From Budorcas taxicolor (taxonomy: Eukaryota > Chordata > Mammalia > Artiodactyla > Bovidae): 64,000 bases of DNA. The DNA lies in NCBI RefSeq assembly GCF_023091745.1, contig NC_068928.1:11860001-11924000 (forward strand), read 5' to 3'. Shown piece by piece: positions 34,311 through 47,210 of this stretch; the first letter of the stretch is position 1; every line of letters begins with the position of its first letter. Both the position numbers and the translations under genes were made by a program. The notes below the pieces were generated by a model. The model saw nothing but the letters and a program-made list of their open reading frames with translations. It had not been told where the DNA came from and searched no databases.

Positions 34311-37300
34311 AGTTAATGATCCTGGGTTAGGAAAAGGGATATGGAATTTTGAAATAAAAATCTCTGCTATGCTCTATCCCTACTTTTAGTACAGTCATTT
34401 AAAATAAGCCTATCCATCTAACTATAAAGGGTACACTGTCAATTTTTTTTTACAGAATACAACTCCAAAAGTACTGCCTGTACACACAGGCATTTGATAA
34501 ATATAGATCAACAACCCAGGGCAGGCTGAGCAGATCATTATGAGGTAACTGTGAGCTAGACTTTGTTTATATTGTGTTTTCAGGAAAGCAGATCATGCTT
34601 CTAGTGAGTAAATAAAAGTTAAAAAAAAAACCACGAAGTGTATTTTAATGTCTTACAGTGATATATGAGTATGTGTACATATGTGTGTATTCCTATGAAT
34701 ATATTTATACTTATACGTGTTTATGTGCAAAGCAAACAAACAAAAAAAACTTCAATGTTGACCTTTGCAAGTTAGTCTCGTTAATCAAACCTCCCCAAAA
34801 TTTCCAAGTCAGTAGAACAACTGAAGTAAAATTATGAACAGAAACACTGAATGGTCCTCTTGAAAATACCCCTACAGCTGAATGCCACATAACAAAATTC
34901 TCAGTCTGAAAACAGAAAATGTCAATTCATAATATAGCTTCTCAAATCCGTACGTAGTTAAGAAGGGGATCAATGAGCATAGAAGTTTTACAAATTACCC
35001 ACATAAAATACAGTAAAGAGTTATAAACATTGTATTAACAGATATCTAAAATGATACTCTGAAATCTCATTTTTAACACTAGTTAATGGACTACTTAAAG
35101 GTTAGGATACATAGGTTTGAGTCAAGCTTCCAAGAATGAGTTATTACCAGTCCTGAAGAAAGGTAGGACTCTCTCTGACATTTCAGGCTGTTTTATCCAA
35201 AGTAATAACTGTATATCCTCAATTCCAAGAAATCAAATTCTTTTTAGAATACCCAGAAACTAACAGCTAGATCTCAATAACCTAAGTTCATCTGCAACAA
35301 ATCTAGTCTTCCAGTTGAAAGAGAGAAAGTACATTTTTATAATTAATATTAATACTTTATATTAGAACAGGTAATTACTTTTCTTAAGTGTATTGGCCAC
35401 GGTTTGGATACTCAGGAAAAAATTAGATCTCCTAACTACCAAGTTTACAACAGGGGGCAGAGGATCTAGATACTCTATTAAAGAAAGAATAACTATAAAT
35501 ATGAAAGGAATAACTATTTGATCTCAGCACCATTCATCCTTAAAAGCAATGAAAGGAAAAAGAGTTGACAATACATTTGAAAGTTAAGAGACTAACCACA
35601 TACAGGTTATAGCATCGTTTTTCTAAAAACTAACACAAAGCATACTGCTGCACAACGAGCCACACTTATTTATAAACTCATTGAAGGGACAATCTATCTG
35701 ATTCTGTTATGTTCTTGTTCTAGTCGTTCCTGCATCTCTTGAACTCCCAGTAATAAATTCTCGTAGCTTCAGAGGACACAGCTGCTAATCAAGCACAGGC
35801 TCCGCTGCTAGCGAACTCCAAGCTCCCAACTTTAGGAGATGCTAAAAAAAAAACTGCTATACTTCCTGAAACGAATCTCAGTGCCACTGGAATCAGGGAG
35901 ATCTACTTCCCAAGTAAAGGGGTGTGGAGTGGGGCTGACCCAAATGGTATCTACTTTTTTATCTGAGATGCAACTTTCGGCTTTAACTGCTGTTACAAAG
36001 CCTAAAATACGTTCATATGTTGAACAAACAGCACTAGAAAGAAACTTAGAGAGTCTTTCAATATGAAGAAACAAAAATGAATCCCAAGGTTTTTATTTGG
36101 AAAAGAGTGTGTGAGCTGGGTCATACTGGCAGCTAAGTGGGCTGCAGAATAAAGTATTCTCCAGATTCAGGACCAGACTCAGTTTTTGCTTGCCCCTACT
36201 CCTTAACATATCCCCACAAATCCTCCGTGAATAATAAAACCCTTACCATGCTGAAGTCTTTAGTGGAGACCTGAGAGGTGAATAATGTTGTGCCAGCATT
36301 ATTCAGTCCTTCAGGTTATTTAGGGGAACAACATTCCTTTTTCTAGCAACAGAGAAATTTGTGAGTTAAATGACATCATGCTGCCTTGAATGAAACAGCT
36401 CAGGCTCAAAGTTCACCCAAAGGCCAACAGTGATAAACCCTCATCCAAGGACAAACTTCAATATATTTTTGGTACTTATTAAAAACAGCATTTATAGAGC
36501 AGCCATACAATAAGAGAAGGCTCTTTACCAAACTCTGTTTCTGATCAGAAAGCACTCAGGATCTGAGGAAGAAATTCTGCTTGGAAAGGTAGTTTCTTAG
36601 TTCAGAAAATAATATTTGCCTTTTAAGAAGAAAGGCTCAAAGACAAGTAATCCAAAAGCAAAATGGACTAAGGCATTTCCTAAGGAACAAGCAATTCACA
36701 GAAGAGGAAATACAACAGCCAACAAACACATATAAATAGTAGTAATCAGAGATTTGCAAAATTTTACAGTTTATGCTTTTATACTATCAATCTGGTAAAA
36801 ATTAAACTCTGGACTTTTTAAAAATAATTTTTTTGAAAGGAGAAGGCTTTCAGGTCAAAAATAACACATCTAACTATCTCTATGAAAGTCTAGAAGTTTT
36901 CTAACTTATAAATGTTTCCCTTTAAATGTAAAGGAATTTGCTGAGTTTCACACACAGAATAATCCAGCAATAGCACCATATATTACTGGTTATTCTGTTC
37001 ATTAGGAGCCATCTCTTGTCCAGCGCAACAACAGCTGAAGCACTACAACACATATAAAAGGGAACAGGCTCTACCTACGCTATATATTAAACGGATCAAT
37101 GATCTTCCTTGCACCCTGACCCTGCGGTACCATAGATGTTCCCTAATTAATTATTAAAGTTTTCTAACAGTCAGTCATTGTACATCTCTGGTTTCACTTT
37201 CCTTTTATTCCACATTCCCAGAAGAACAGTCACAGGCAATATATAGTTAGAAAAATGACGTATTCTCATTGCCTGCAAGATAACAGATTTCATTGGGTAA

Positions 37301-38309
37301 CCAACAACACAGGGTGCATCTCTGCCCCACCCTGCTCTTCTCCCTTGCCCTACCCCCAAAGCATCATTTCATATTCCCACAGAAGACATAAACTAAGGAG
37401 CTTTCATTTGGCTCTTCCTGCTACCATAATGGTTCACTGCCATTTTGCATCTCGACAAGCTATACCTGGGGGTAGTCTGGAATGGTTCACAGTTTAGTTT
37501 TGCTTGTCCATGTAACTCTAAATGTCATAAAAATGGACACATAGAATAAAACGTAATGGCTTTATGCTATCAGCAAGATCAGCTACTCTACTGAAAAGTT
37601 TAAACTGTCCCAGCACACTTCTGAGAACTTAATAGGCTGCAACAGTCCCTTCAAAACATTTGCAATAAAGGTCACCTGGAAAGATACACACAATTTAATG
37701 TGTATCATGGCAACTCAATTCACAGTACAACCACATTATATATACATTAAACCAGCAGCAGGATAACTAGAAAAGTCCACCCTGGCTATTTGAAAGGAAC
37801 ATAGCATGTCTGTATAATACCTTGCTTGCTGCTTACAGATAAGTTTGTCTTGCCAAGGGTTAGATAATCTACTCAGAAAAATAAGTCTGAAAACAACAAA
37901 ACCATTCTTATCAAAGCTCACCTTTACATAACAGTTGCCTCAGGGAAGAAAGGGATGAAGCGATGACTCATTTTCCACTAAATATTCCTTGGCACCATTT
38001 AAATCATGTATACTACATGCCAACTTAAAATTTGATAATTATAAAAGTTGAGGAATAAGCACAATACAAGTAATATGGTTAGTGAAATCAACCGAACAAG
38101 TCAAGAAAAGAAAACAGAGAAATCACAAGCACTTCAATGAATGATGGAAACCCAATGCATGAAACGAAAAGTTGAGTTTATAGCATTTTCCCTCATATTT
38201 CCTTAGGTTTTGTGACATTTTCCTTAAAAGGGGAAATGGAAGTGGTTTTACACACTCTTTCTCTCATAGTCACTGCACACATCTTTGTTTATTAGCTTTT
38301 AGCATCTAC
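34311..38309. other. 4-kb unique intron block
   Basis: The largest stretch of this window without a recognisable SINE or LINE. It contains short A/T runs (34450, 34620, 34741) and a TG/TA patch (34660-34725). No exon in either strand fits BCAS3 phase or any recognised family. Confidence 0.5.
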
Positions 38310-38546
38310 TCAAGTACACATGGGCTTCCCTGGTGGCTCAGTGGTAAATAAAGAATCTGCCCCCCGATGCAGGAGATGTGGGTTCGATCCCTGGGTCAGG
38401 AAGATCCCCTGGAGAAGAAAATGGTATCCCATCCCAGCATTCTTGCCTGGGAAACCCCATGGACAGAGGAGGCTGGGGGACTACCGTCCCTGGGATTGCA
38501 ATCAGGTATGACTTAGCAACCAGGCAATCCAATCAAGTACACATGG
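38310..38546 (+). mobile_element. Bov-tA SINE with perfect 14-bp duplication
   Basis: Sense element with gcttccctggtggctcagtgg, gggttcgatccctgggtcagg and tatgacttagcaaccaggca. Flanks tcaagtacacatgg at 38310-38323 and 38533-38546 are identical. An additional aaat sits in the A-box region (ggtaaataaagaatc). Confidence 0.95.
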
Positions 38547-38976
38547 TGGTGTGCGTTTTTATTGAGAGGAATGACTGTTTGCTGGTGCTAATTCTGGGCA
38601 GCATCATGAGCTGTAATCTCTTGATAATGGCAACTGTATTCTCACAGCTACCTCTCGTTAGATGCATTTCTTTCAGGAATAATCAGTTCTCAATTCAAAC
38701 ACTCTAAAATACAATATCCTCTATAAGAGACTAAGATGGGAGAGCTTATAAAGAAAGCATTGTGAATTGATGTCTTGGAAAATTAAAAAAAAAATCACTA
38801 TTTTGGATTATTAAACTGCATTCAATAACCAATGTAGACAAGTAGGCAACAGGCCAGGTATTGGAAATGCACTGTTCTCCATCTCACCTACAATGGCACA
38901 ATTGAAGAGCAAAGAGTTTAATTACTCAGTCTAGCCTCCACAACAAAGTCTCACAAAAATAAAGAAGCGGTAGTTG

Positions 38977-39148
38977 TGGGACTTCCCTGGTGGTCTGGTA
39001 GCTAAGATTCCATGTTCCCAATGCAGGGGACCTGGGTTCAATCTCTGGTCAGGGAACTAGATCCTACATGCCACAAGTAAGAGTTTGCATGCCGCCACTA
39101 AGACCCAGCACAGCCAAACAAATAAAATGTTAAAAGTATTTTAAAGGG
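38977..39148 (+). mobile_element. CHR-type SINE
   Basis: Sense: gggacttccctggtggtctgg, acctgggttcaatctctggtc, gggaactagatcctacatgcc, gcacagccaaacaaataaaa. Confidence 0.9.
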
Positions 39149-39190
39149 GGGGAGGGGGAGTTGTTTGGAAATGGAAAAACAGCAAAAATC

Positions 39191-39208
39191 TTTTTTTTTT
39201 TTTTTTTT
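39191..39208. repeat. T18 homopolymer
   Basis: Eighteen uninterrupted T. Confidence 0.85.
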
Positions 39209-39688
39209 GCAAAGAGTTAATGCAGCTTCTTCCATGCTTCCCTTATTTATTATCTAGTTACATTCCTGATAAGACCAAATCATTATACAGCAGGAAGAAT
39301 TAAGTGCAGATTTTCCCATGCCTAAGCAGAAGAGCAAAGTTCTCTTGGCATGCAGAGTTAAAAGCTTTTAGTTGTGGAAGACATCAACATTTTCAACCTA
39401 TACTTTAGAATATAATTTAAAATCTTTTCAAACAATCATTAAGGACCCTTGATGTATTCCATAAAATAGAGAAATTAAATGATTAAGATTTTTACCTCTA
39501 AATAAATCAGAAAATCCATAGAAACAAGAGGACTGGGGAAAGAATGAAACAGAAAATACTACAAGCACCATAGGGTTCTCTCTCTTTCCAAACACAAGAG
39601 AACACTTTTGAAGGCTTGTTCTTTCCTGGACTGCACATCGTACAACTACTAGAAAGAGCTATCCCCGTATCAGTAAGTCTTTGTCATT

Positions 39689-39966
39689 AGATACATGCAA
39701 GTGTTGCTGTTGTTCAGTAGCTAAGTCATGTCATCTCTTTGTGACCCCATGAAATGCAGCAGGCCAGGCTCCTCTGCCCTTCACTATCTCCTGGAGTTTG
39801 CTCAAATTCATGTCCATGGAGTCAGTCCATCTCGTCCTCCACCACCCTCTTCTGCTTTTCCCATCAGTTTTTAAAAGCATCAGGGTCTTTTCCAATGAGT
39901 CAGCTCTTTGCATCAAGTAGCTAAAGTACTGGAGCTTCATATATATATATACAGATAAATGCAAGT
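39689..39966 (-). mobile_element. BovB 3' end, short, with target-site duplication
   Basis: Element 39703-39952 in reverse: tgttgttcagtagctaagtc, cctggagtttgctcaaattc, gtcttttccaatgagtcagc, aaagtactggagcttc then an (AT)n run. Flanks agatacatgcaagt (39689-39702) and agataaatgcaagt (39953-39966) differ by one base. Confidence 0.92.
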
Positions 39967-40053
39967 ATTAAATAGGTAAAAAGATACAATAGTGGTGGCT
40001 TTCTCATAATACTTTATCCACCATACATTAAAAAATAACAACAGCTAAAAAGA

Positions 40054-40396
40054 TTTCCGTATTTCCTTTGTGGTACAGTGATTAAGAATCCACCTGCCAA
40101 TGTAGGGAACATGGGTTCAATCCCTGGTCAGGGAACTAGATTCCACATGCTGCAGGGCAACTAAACCCATGCACCACAACTACAGAGCCTGGGCTCTAGA
40201 GTCCACAAGCTGCAACTATTGAGCCCACATGCACAATTACTGAAGCCCTCACACTTTAGAACCCACGCTCTGCAACAAGAGAAGCCACCACAAGAAGAAG
40301 CCCGTGTATCGCAACTAGAGTAGCTCCCGCTCGCCACAACTAGAGAGTCCACAGCAGCAATGAAACCCAGTGTAGCCATAAATAAATAAAATTTTA
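40054..40396 (+). mobile_element. CHR-1-type SINE, long form
   Basis: About 340 bases in sense: ttcctttgtggtacagtgatt, gggttcaatccctggtcaggg, the characteristic body actagagtagctcccgctcg ccacaactagagag, and the tail agtgtagccataaataaataaaa. Close to a complete CHR-1. Confidence 0.92.
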
Positions 40397-40744
40397 AGAT
40401 AACATCAGAAACAAGAGCGGCAGAACGTTGTTAATTCTTCAAGCTGGGTAATACGTAGATTCATTATACTAGTCACTGTACTTCTGTGTATGTTTGAACA
40501 TCTCCATAATAACAAACTTTTAAGACTACTTCATGAATGGAAAAAACAGCAAATATTTTTTGACCTGTAGATGGACAAAGAGTCAGAGTCACCTTGATTC
40601 TTTCGTGGCAAGACTAGGAATTCTGTGAAGGATTCAGGACTACGTCGTTTTCTCACAGCATCATATATGTGAGAATCACCCATGCTGACTTTAGTTTACC
40701 GTAGAACACTTAATTTCTGTGCCGTGTAACAAACTGTATAGTTC

Positions 40745-40832
40745 ATCCTTCCATTTTCCCTTCTTTCATCCTTTTCCTTCCTTCCTTTATTCCCTCCCTC
40801 CTCTTTCTTCCTCTCTCTCTCGTTCCTTTTCT
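40745..40832. repeat. Polypyrimidine tract (CCTT/CTCT)n
   Basis: Almost uninterrupted C/T on the plus strand (purine on the BCAS3 sense strand), including ccttccttcctttattccctccctcc and ctctctctctcg. Possible H-DNA or length polymorphism. Confidence 0.85.
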
Positions 40833-41289
40833 AAGAAATTCACCTGCCATAGGAAGACAGGTTCATTATAAACTTCAAAAAAATACGGAGTAAAAAACAA
40901 AAGGCTCACCAGAATAGTGAACAATGATTTCAATGATAATCTCAGGAAATCAAATGTCCTTCTGGCATGTCAGAAGTTGGGTTTCAGAGTCTTAAGGCAA
41001 CTAACTATCAGAAAGAACTTCCAGAGGAAAGCCTTTCAGAATGCAGTGGACACCAAGAAATATCCCAATTCCCATAATTTACTAAGGGATTGGAGATGCT
41101 CAAAACAAGCAGGTCTAAGACAAATTTTCAATTTGCTTCAACAAATTAGAGTTACTAAGTAAAACTGCTTTTTATAGCCTTGAAAATGCTCACATTAAAA
41201 CCTTACTTGTCCAGATGACCACTTAACAGAAGAGAAAGGATTTACCACAAACGTTTGCTCTTCACTGTCATTTTCAAAAATTGCTTTAT

Positions 41290-41515
41290 GTATTTTCACT
41301 TTTGGCTGCACTGGATCTTCATTGCTGCACATGGACTTCTCACTGCAGTGGCTTCTCTTGTGCACAGCACAGACGCTGGGGTGCACAGGCTCAGTAGTCA
41401 TGGCTCGTGGACTTAGTCGCCCCATAGTACGTGGGATCTTTCAGCTCCAGGAATCGAACCTGTGTCCCCTTCAAGGAAGGTGGATTCTTAACCACTGGAC
41501 CACCAGAAAAGTTCC
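41290..41515 (-). mobile_element. CHR-type SINE
   Basis: Reverse copy: ttttggctgcactggatcttc, gcagtggcttctcttgtgcac, ggctcagtagtcatggctcg, ggaatcgaacctgtgtcccc and cttaaccactggaccacc. Confidence 0.9.
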
Positions 41516-41684
41516 TGTTGTTTGTTAACAATAAAGCTAGGCCACCCGGCAGTATCTCAGTCATAAAAGCCCTTGGAACACAGAGAGATAACAAAGACCT
41601 CAAAGGAGAACAAGAATACTATTTCTGTAAATGTCACCCACAAAGCTAATCTATAGTTATTTTTTTATTCTATCTAAGGTAATG

Positions 41685-41880
41685 TGTGAAGCTTTTTGGA
41701 TGAATTCCCTCATTTAATCTAAAAACAATTTTATAAGGTAGGTATTACTAATTCCCATGTTAATGGTAGGTAAACTAAAGCCCAGAGTGGCTATTTGCCC
41801 AACGTCACCCAGCTAGCAAACAGCAGGAATGGAATTTAGAACTGCAAACTCCAAAGACCATGTTCTTAACCTGAAGTATG
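41685..41880 (-). mobile_element. MIR SINE
   Basis: Reverse of MIR, well collinear: ccctcatttaatctaaaaacaa, ttataaggtaggtattactaattcccatgtt, ggtaaactaaagcccagag, tgcccaacgtcacccagctagc and ggaatggaatttagaac. Confidence 0.85.
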
Positions 41881-41894
41881 AACTGCTTAAATTC

Positions 41895-42142
41895 ATGATG
41901 TCTTTATTATTATTACTATTTATTTATTTGGCTACGTTGGGTCTTAGTTACAGCACATAGGATCTTCACTGTAGCATACCAATTCTTTCACTGCAGCGCA
42001 TGAACTCTAATTGCAGCATGTGAGCTGAGCTGCTGTGGGATCTTAGCTCCCAACCAGGGATTGAACCTGTGTCCCTGGCATCACGGGACTGATTCTTAAC
42101 CACTGGACCACAAGGGAAGTCTCCAATTAATGATGTCTTTAT
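41895..42142 (-). mobile_element. CHR-type SINE with 13-bp duplication
   Basis: Element 41908-42129 in reverse: tttatttggctacgttgggtc, gtagcataccaattctttcac, ccagggattgaacctgtgtcc, cttaaccactggaccacaagg. Flanks atgatgtctttat at 41895-41907 and 42130-42142 are identical. Confidence 0.93.
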
Positions 42143-45100
42143 CTGTAAGTATTTTAAACTAAAATTTTCATGTAAAACATCTTGAGAGTTGTTTATCCCC
42201 AAATATAAACTATATCACTGATTTAGTCTCCATGATTTCTTTATTCCATATCTTAATATAATTTTCTCATCTTAATAAATATCTTATTAAATATCTATGC
42301 ATCTTGATCAGAAGTACCATACAAAGCTATCAAACAATGGGGAAAAAATGACTTTGACCAGAAGTCTCAACATATGCAAGTTACAGACATTCAAAGAAGC
42401 CTGCCATGCAGTAAGAGAAGAGAAAGTACTTAGGGCCACATTTTACATTCTCTATAATACCCCTGAGGAATTAGAAGATTTTATTTTAGAAAATATTGGT
42501 TTGGTTTCATACTTAAAGGTATAAATGGCATAACCATAGAAGGACCACTGGCACCTAGAAAACAGCCTTGGAAGGCAACAGAATGCCTAACCCCCAAATA
42601 TTCCTTATAATCTCAGCTCTGACCCAAACTTGACATCACATAAGGGAAGTTCTGAGGCTCTTCATGTGGTTATAAAATACAAAGAAAGCATAGTAGAAAA
42701 GGCAAGAAACTAATGGCATAAAGGCAATAAAGGCAGTTCAGTGTTTCTCATCTCTCCATCAACTTCCACAGAATCACATGGCAGAAAGCTTCCTGTCATA
42801 TGACAACAATAAGGAGAACAGATTCAAACTGGAGAGGGACAATCAAGGGCATTCACCCACCACCCTGCGCCTTGGTCACTCAGTTGGTTACCTTCAGTAA
42901 GAAAGATCGTGAGAAAAAAATTTGTTTCCAAAAAGAAGTTGAGTGATGATCACGGTTTTTACATCATCAAAGCAAAAGTAAAGCTTTTGACTTAAATAAT
43001 AGGAGAATGCAAAGGGCAAGATAGACAAACAGAGGTACAGCTGAGAACTGAGCAGAAAGGCTTAGTTTCTCTTGTATTTTCTATTCTTCTGGACTAAGAA
43101 CTAAAAGTTACCATGCAGTCATAAAAGCCTGGCACATAGAGCACAGCAGAAATTATTATTTTTTATTACTTAAAGGGCAGTGGCCAAGAGCAGCCCTTCT
43201 GTTAACAGCAAAGAGGTGCAGGTAAACACATAAGCAATGCTACCACGAAGTAGAGATTTTTGTTTTAACAAAATCTATATTTATATGATTATATTTCTTA
43301 TGGTTGAGAGCGGCTATAATTAATGGATTTCTCTCCTTCTCCTAATGCAGCCATTTGTCAATTCAAATACAGAATGTCCAATCAATTTTGATGTATTTAG
43401 TAAGCAATTTGTCAAATGGTGCTATAATCCAGTTAATATATTAATTCTTGGCATGGAGAGAGCTCTGCCATCTACATGGTTTTCCATAGCTGGTGTGGAG
43501 TGAAAAATCTGTGCTGGAACTCAACGGTCACTCTCTAGAGGTGACACCTGTGTGTCCGGGCATCAGGAAGCACGGCACAATTCATCACTTAATAGGGAAA
43601 CTGCTTTGCCGAACTAGAGACCTGGGGTCGACTGGACAGTGTAGCTGCCAGTTCACTGTGCTAAACTGGGTTTCTTTGAGTGCCTGTGTGTCTCATATAT
43701 TTTAAAAAATTGATCAAGCCAACATACGTGACACTAAATGCAAAGTAAGCTTCTGAGAGAGGAACAAGGCTTTACTAATGAAATGTATGCATCTTAAACT
43801 TAAAAAATACTTTTATAATGTTTCTTCATATGAACTGGTAAAGAAGTGGCTCTCAATCTTTTATTTTTTCCTATCCCAACATCCTTCAGGTAAACGACTG
43901 ATTCCTATTAGTATTTAACAAGACACTGTACTAAGGCCACATAGGAACCAGTGGTCAAGATTCTTAGAAGGCCCTCTTCAGTATACACCGTGTGATGCTC
44001 TGAACATGACAGTTTTCTTACTTCATTATTGGATAAGATATAAATATATATTTCATCCAATAGTCACTATGTTATCTCCATCTTTTTCCTACATCTGTCT
44101 ATGTACTGGGGCCTGGAGAAAGAGTAGCAGAGATTTCAAGTAGGTGGCCCAAATTTATACGATAGGATGAATCTGGGTTAGAGAGATAAAGGAAGGATCA
44201 TATTCTTTCTCCAGCTTTTTAGCGGGATAGTCAATCCCTACCAGTTTGGGCAGAGCAGGGAATAAGAGAGAGATTTTCAGTGTATCACAGATAACTTCCA
44301 TGGGCATGTTTGGCAAATACTCGCCAAAAATGATGACTCTATCCATTCACTGCATCCAAATCTTCCCACATTTCTCTATCAGGAAATGCAGTAGCAGAGA
44401 TGGAGGCACATCTTTCCAGAACACAGCACTGAAAACGAGGCAAAAAAATTCACGTTGCTGTGTGGCAGAAACCAGCACAGCATGTAAAGCAACTATCACC
44501 CAATGAAAACTAAACTTTTTAAAAAGCAGAAGAAGAAGGAAAGAAAAGAGGAAAGGATATTGCCGTCATAGTCCAGACATTAGGCTCCCCTTAGCCCATT
44601 TATGAACCATGAGCGAGCAAACTGCCAGAGCGGTTTGGCACAAGGCTGTGTATTTAAACCCTGCCATGTACACTAGTCCTCCAGACTACCAGACGTCCCA
44701 TTGTTCGATGTGTCTGCTGAGAAAGGTGCCCTGTGTGTCAGAAAAGCACACTGAATCTTTTTCAATGACCCAGGGGGCAGAGGTCGCGTATTATAAATGG
44801 ATAATGAGACCTAATGCAGTGCTGCGAGTATGGACAATGAAAGGGTCTATCCATAGCCCCTGGTGGATTGGTCATTCAGGCTTTTATTTCCTCTGCACAC
44901 TTAATGGAGTCAAACAATTGACAGAAATTCTATAGAGAAGGCTGGAACTGGGAAAAACAACTGTCTCCTAACTCTGATAGACAGATACAAAGAGTGACCC
45001 TGCAATGGCGCCAGAACTCCCATCACCACTGACAGCAGACTGCTGTAGCATTCCCCCTAAATTCTCATTCAGCCATTTGTTAGCAATTAACCTTCCCGAT

Positions 45101-45307
45101 GGAAGTGATGGTGCATCAAACTACAAGCTCCCACCAACAACAACCGATTACATTGCTGCAGGTGAGCAGATACAGACCATTCTCTTTTGGCCCCTTATTT
45201 TTGGAGAAAAGGGCAAACAGATCCCCCCACACCCTCCATCTTGTATCCCCACTACCCAATTAACAAAAAGCAGATTCAGAGGTATCAGTATCTGAACAGA
45301 AGAACTT
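42143..45307. other. 3.2-kb repeat-free intron block, candidate regulatory DNA
   Basis: No SINE or LINE is recognisable. Two parts (43290-43480 and 44590-45180) are unusually complex, with TAAT cores, Ebox-like and CpG-containing words that intron DNA of this composition usually loses. See findings. No exon fits BCAS3. Confidence 0.5.
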
Positions 45308-45528
45308 TAAACTCTGCTAAAGTGAAAGTGTTAGTCGCTCATTCATGTCCAACTCTTGGCAACTGCATGGACTGTAGCCTGCCAGGCTCCTCTGTCCATG
45401 GAATGCGCCAGGCAAGAATACTTCAGTGGGTAGCCATTCCCTTCTCCAGGAGATCTTCCCACCAGGGATTGAACCTGGGTCTCCTGCATTGCAGGCAGAT
45501 TCTTTACCATCTGAGCAACTAAACTCTG
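45308..45528 (-). mobile_element. Bov-tA SINE with 9-bp duplication
   Basis: Element 45317-45519 in reverse: tagtcgctcattcatgtccaac, gtagcctgccaggctcctctg, gggattgaacctgggtctcc, gcaggcagattctttacc. Flanks taaactctg at 45308-45316 and 45520-45528. The sequence aagtgaaagtg before the tail hints at the Bov-A2 linker. Confidence 0.92.
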
Positions 45529-46974
45529 GTGGGACAGAGTAAATGACATCAGAAGCAGTGGTACTCATGGACCAGAGGCTTTATGACCAAGAGATCACTT
45601 TTCTTTAATCTATCAGAAACAATGTTCTACCCCAGCCAAATCTGCCAATTCAATGGCAGTGAATATTAACAGCATAAATAGAAATGAACATACTCAATCG
45701 TACCTGGGGAAAAAAAGCATGTCATAAAACAAAGGAACAGTAAGCTGTAATAACACTCATAATTTTGTAACATTAAAAAAGACATCTAAAAGAACAAAAC
45801 AACCCTCTATAATAACTTTTCTTTTGTTTCATTTCAATTTTAAAAAACAATTACAACAGGATGGTGCTGTGACATAAGAACTTCTTTCCTCCCATATGAT
45901 GAACACTAAAGCAAATGGCAGAAATAATATTTCATTAAAAATGAAGTCTAGGTCATTATGTTGTAATAGAAAGGACTTTTGACGCTGAAACTTCTCAACA
46001 ATAAATAAACAATGACAGAGAAACCCAACCAACTATTCCACAGGTATGAAGATCTAGGTAAAGATATAGGTATCAATAAAGAGCATGCATCCCATGAACA
46101 CAAAGGGAAAGAAAGTACACTGAACTTTTTGATAGACTATATATTTTCATTGAGGAAGAAAATGTATTGAATTTCATAATGTTCCTCAAGTTATACAGCA
46201 TATATACGGCTAAATTCAGGGTCAATATTTCTCAAACAGATAATACGTCTCTTGGAGAAAAACACCCTTTCACTAAAATCATTTCTCTAAGGAAGGACAT
46301 ATGTCAGTTGATAAAATTAAGTATAAATGAGAGAATCCACCAAATATAATTCAATATGAAGTGGTGTTTTAAGTACTGCAAATATTCAGACCTAGATAGA
46401 GCAGTATGACACACCCAATGACCCAACAATGGACTATAAATACTCTATAAATAAGTCCTACATTACAAGTTTCCTCTACAGGAGAAAAACATTTCTTTCT
46501 TTCCCCTTCCACCCTACCAACTCTTGGGCAAATATTTATTATGGACAATGCAAGGAAATATTGTTGAGTACCTCTACCATACTTGGTACATACCACAACA
46601 GCGATGCAATCCAGGATGTTAGGTTAAATCTAACGTGACACTCTAAAGAGAGCGGTCAGAAAATTACTGCATGTTTAATTGCTTTTCCAGGGCACTGATG
46701 ATGACCACGGTAGAGGAGACCAGTACTTTTTTCATCCTTTTTGTACCAGTATCTTCAAAATAGATCACCATTGTATTGTAAAACCAATAAAACGAGATAG
46801 TAAAATGCTCTAAAAATGTCTTCACTCTAAACCTAAAAGTGTGATTTTATTACAAGGAAAAGCATTTCCTATTTTTACTCTCACAGTTGTACCTGGTAGG
46901 CCAGCAGCACAAATTTAGGTCAGAATCAAGATCTCTAGAATCTAACCTTAAATATGCTGCCTACTTGTGTTTTT
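45529..46974. other. AT-rich intron, nothing recognised
   Basis: No exon or repeat family stands out. Confidence 0.4.
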
Positions 46975-47210
46975 CATAGTTCTAAAGTGTTAGTTGCTCA
47001 GTCGTGTCCAACTCTTTACAAACCCATGGGAGTGTAGCCCACCAGGCTCCTCTCTCTATGGCATTCTCCAGGCAATAATATTGAAGTGGGTTGTCATTCC
47101 CTTCTTCAGGGGATGTTTCCAACCCAGGGATCAAACCCGGCACTCCTGCACTGTAGGCAGATTCTCTATCTGAGCCACCAGGAAAGTCCTTCAAGCCCTT
47201 CACAGTTCTA
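46975..47210 (-). mobile_element. Bov-tA SINE with 10-bp duplication
   Basis: Element 46985-47200 in reverse: ttgctcagtcgtgtccaactc, ccaggcaataatattgaagtgg, gggatcaaacccggcactcc, gagccaccaggaaagtcc. Flanks catagttcta (46975-46984) and cacagttcta (47201-47210). Confidence 0.93.

Noticed and set aside
44609..45522. Three overlapping plus-strand open stretches that could be a small gene
   Set aside because: No start context, splice sites or known domain, and the last one enters a Bov-tA. Better explained as complex non-coding DNA.
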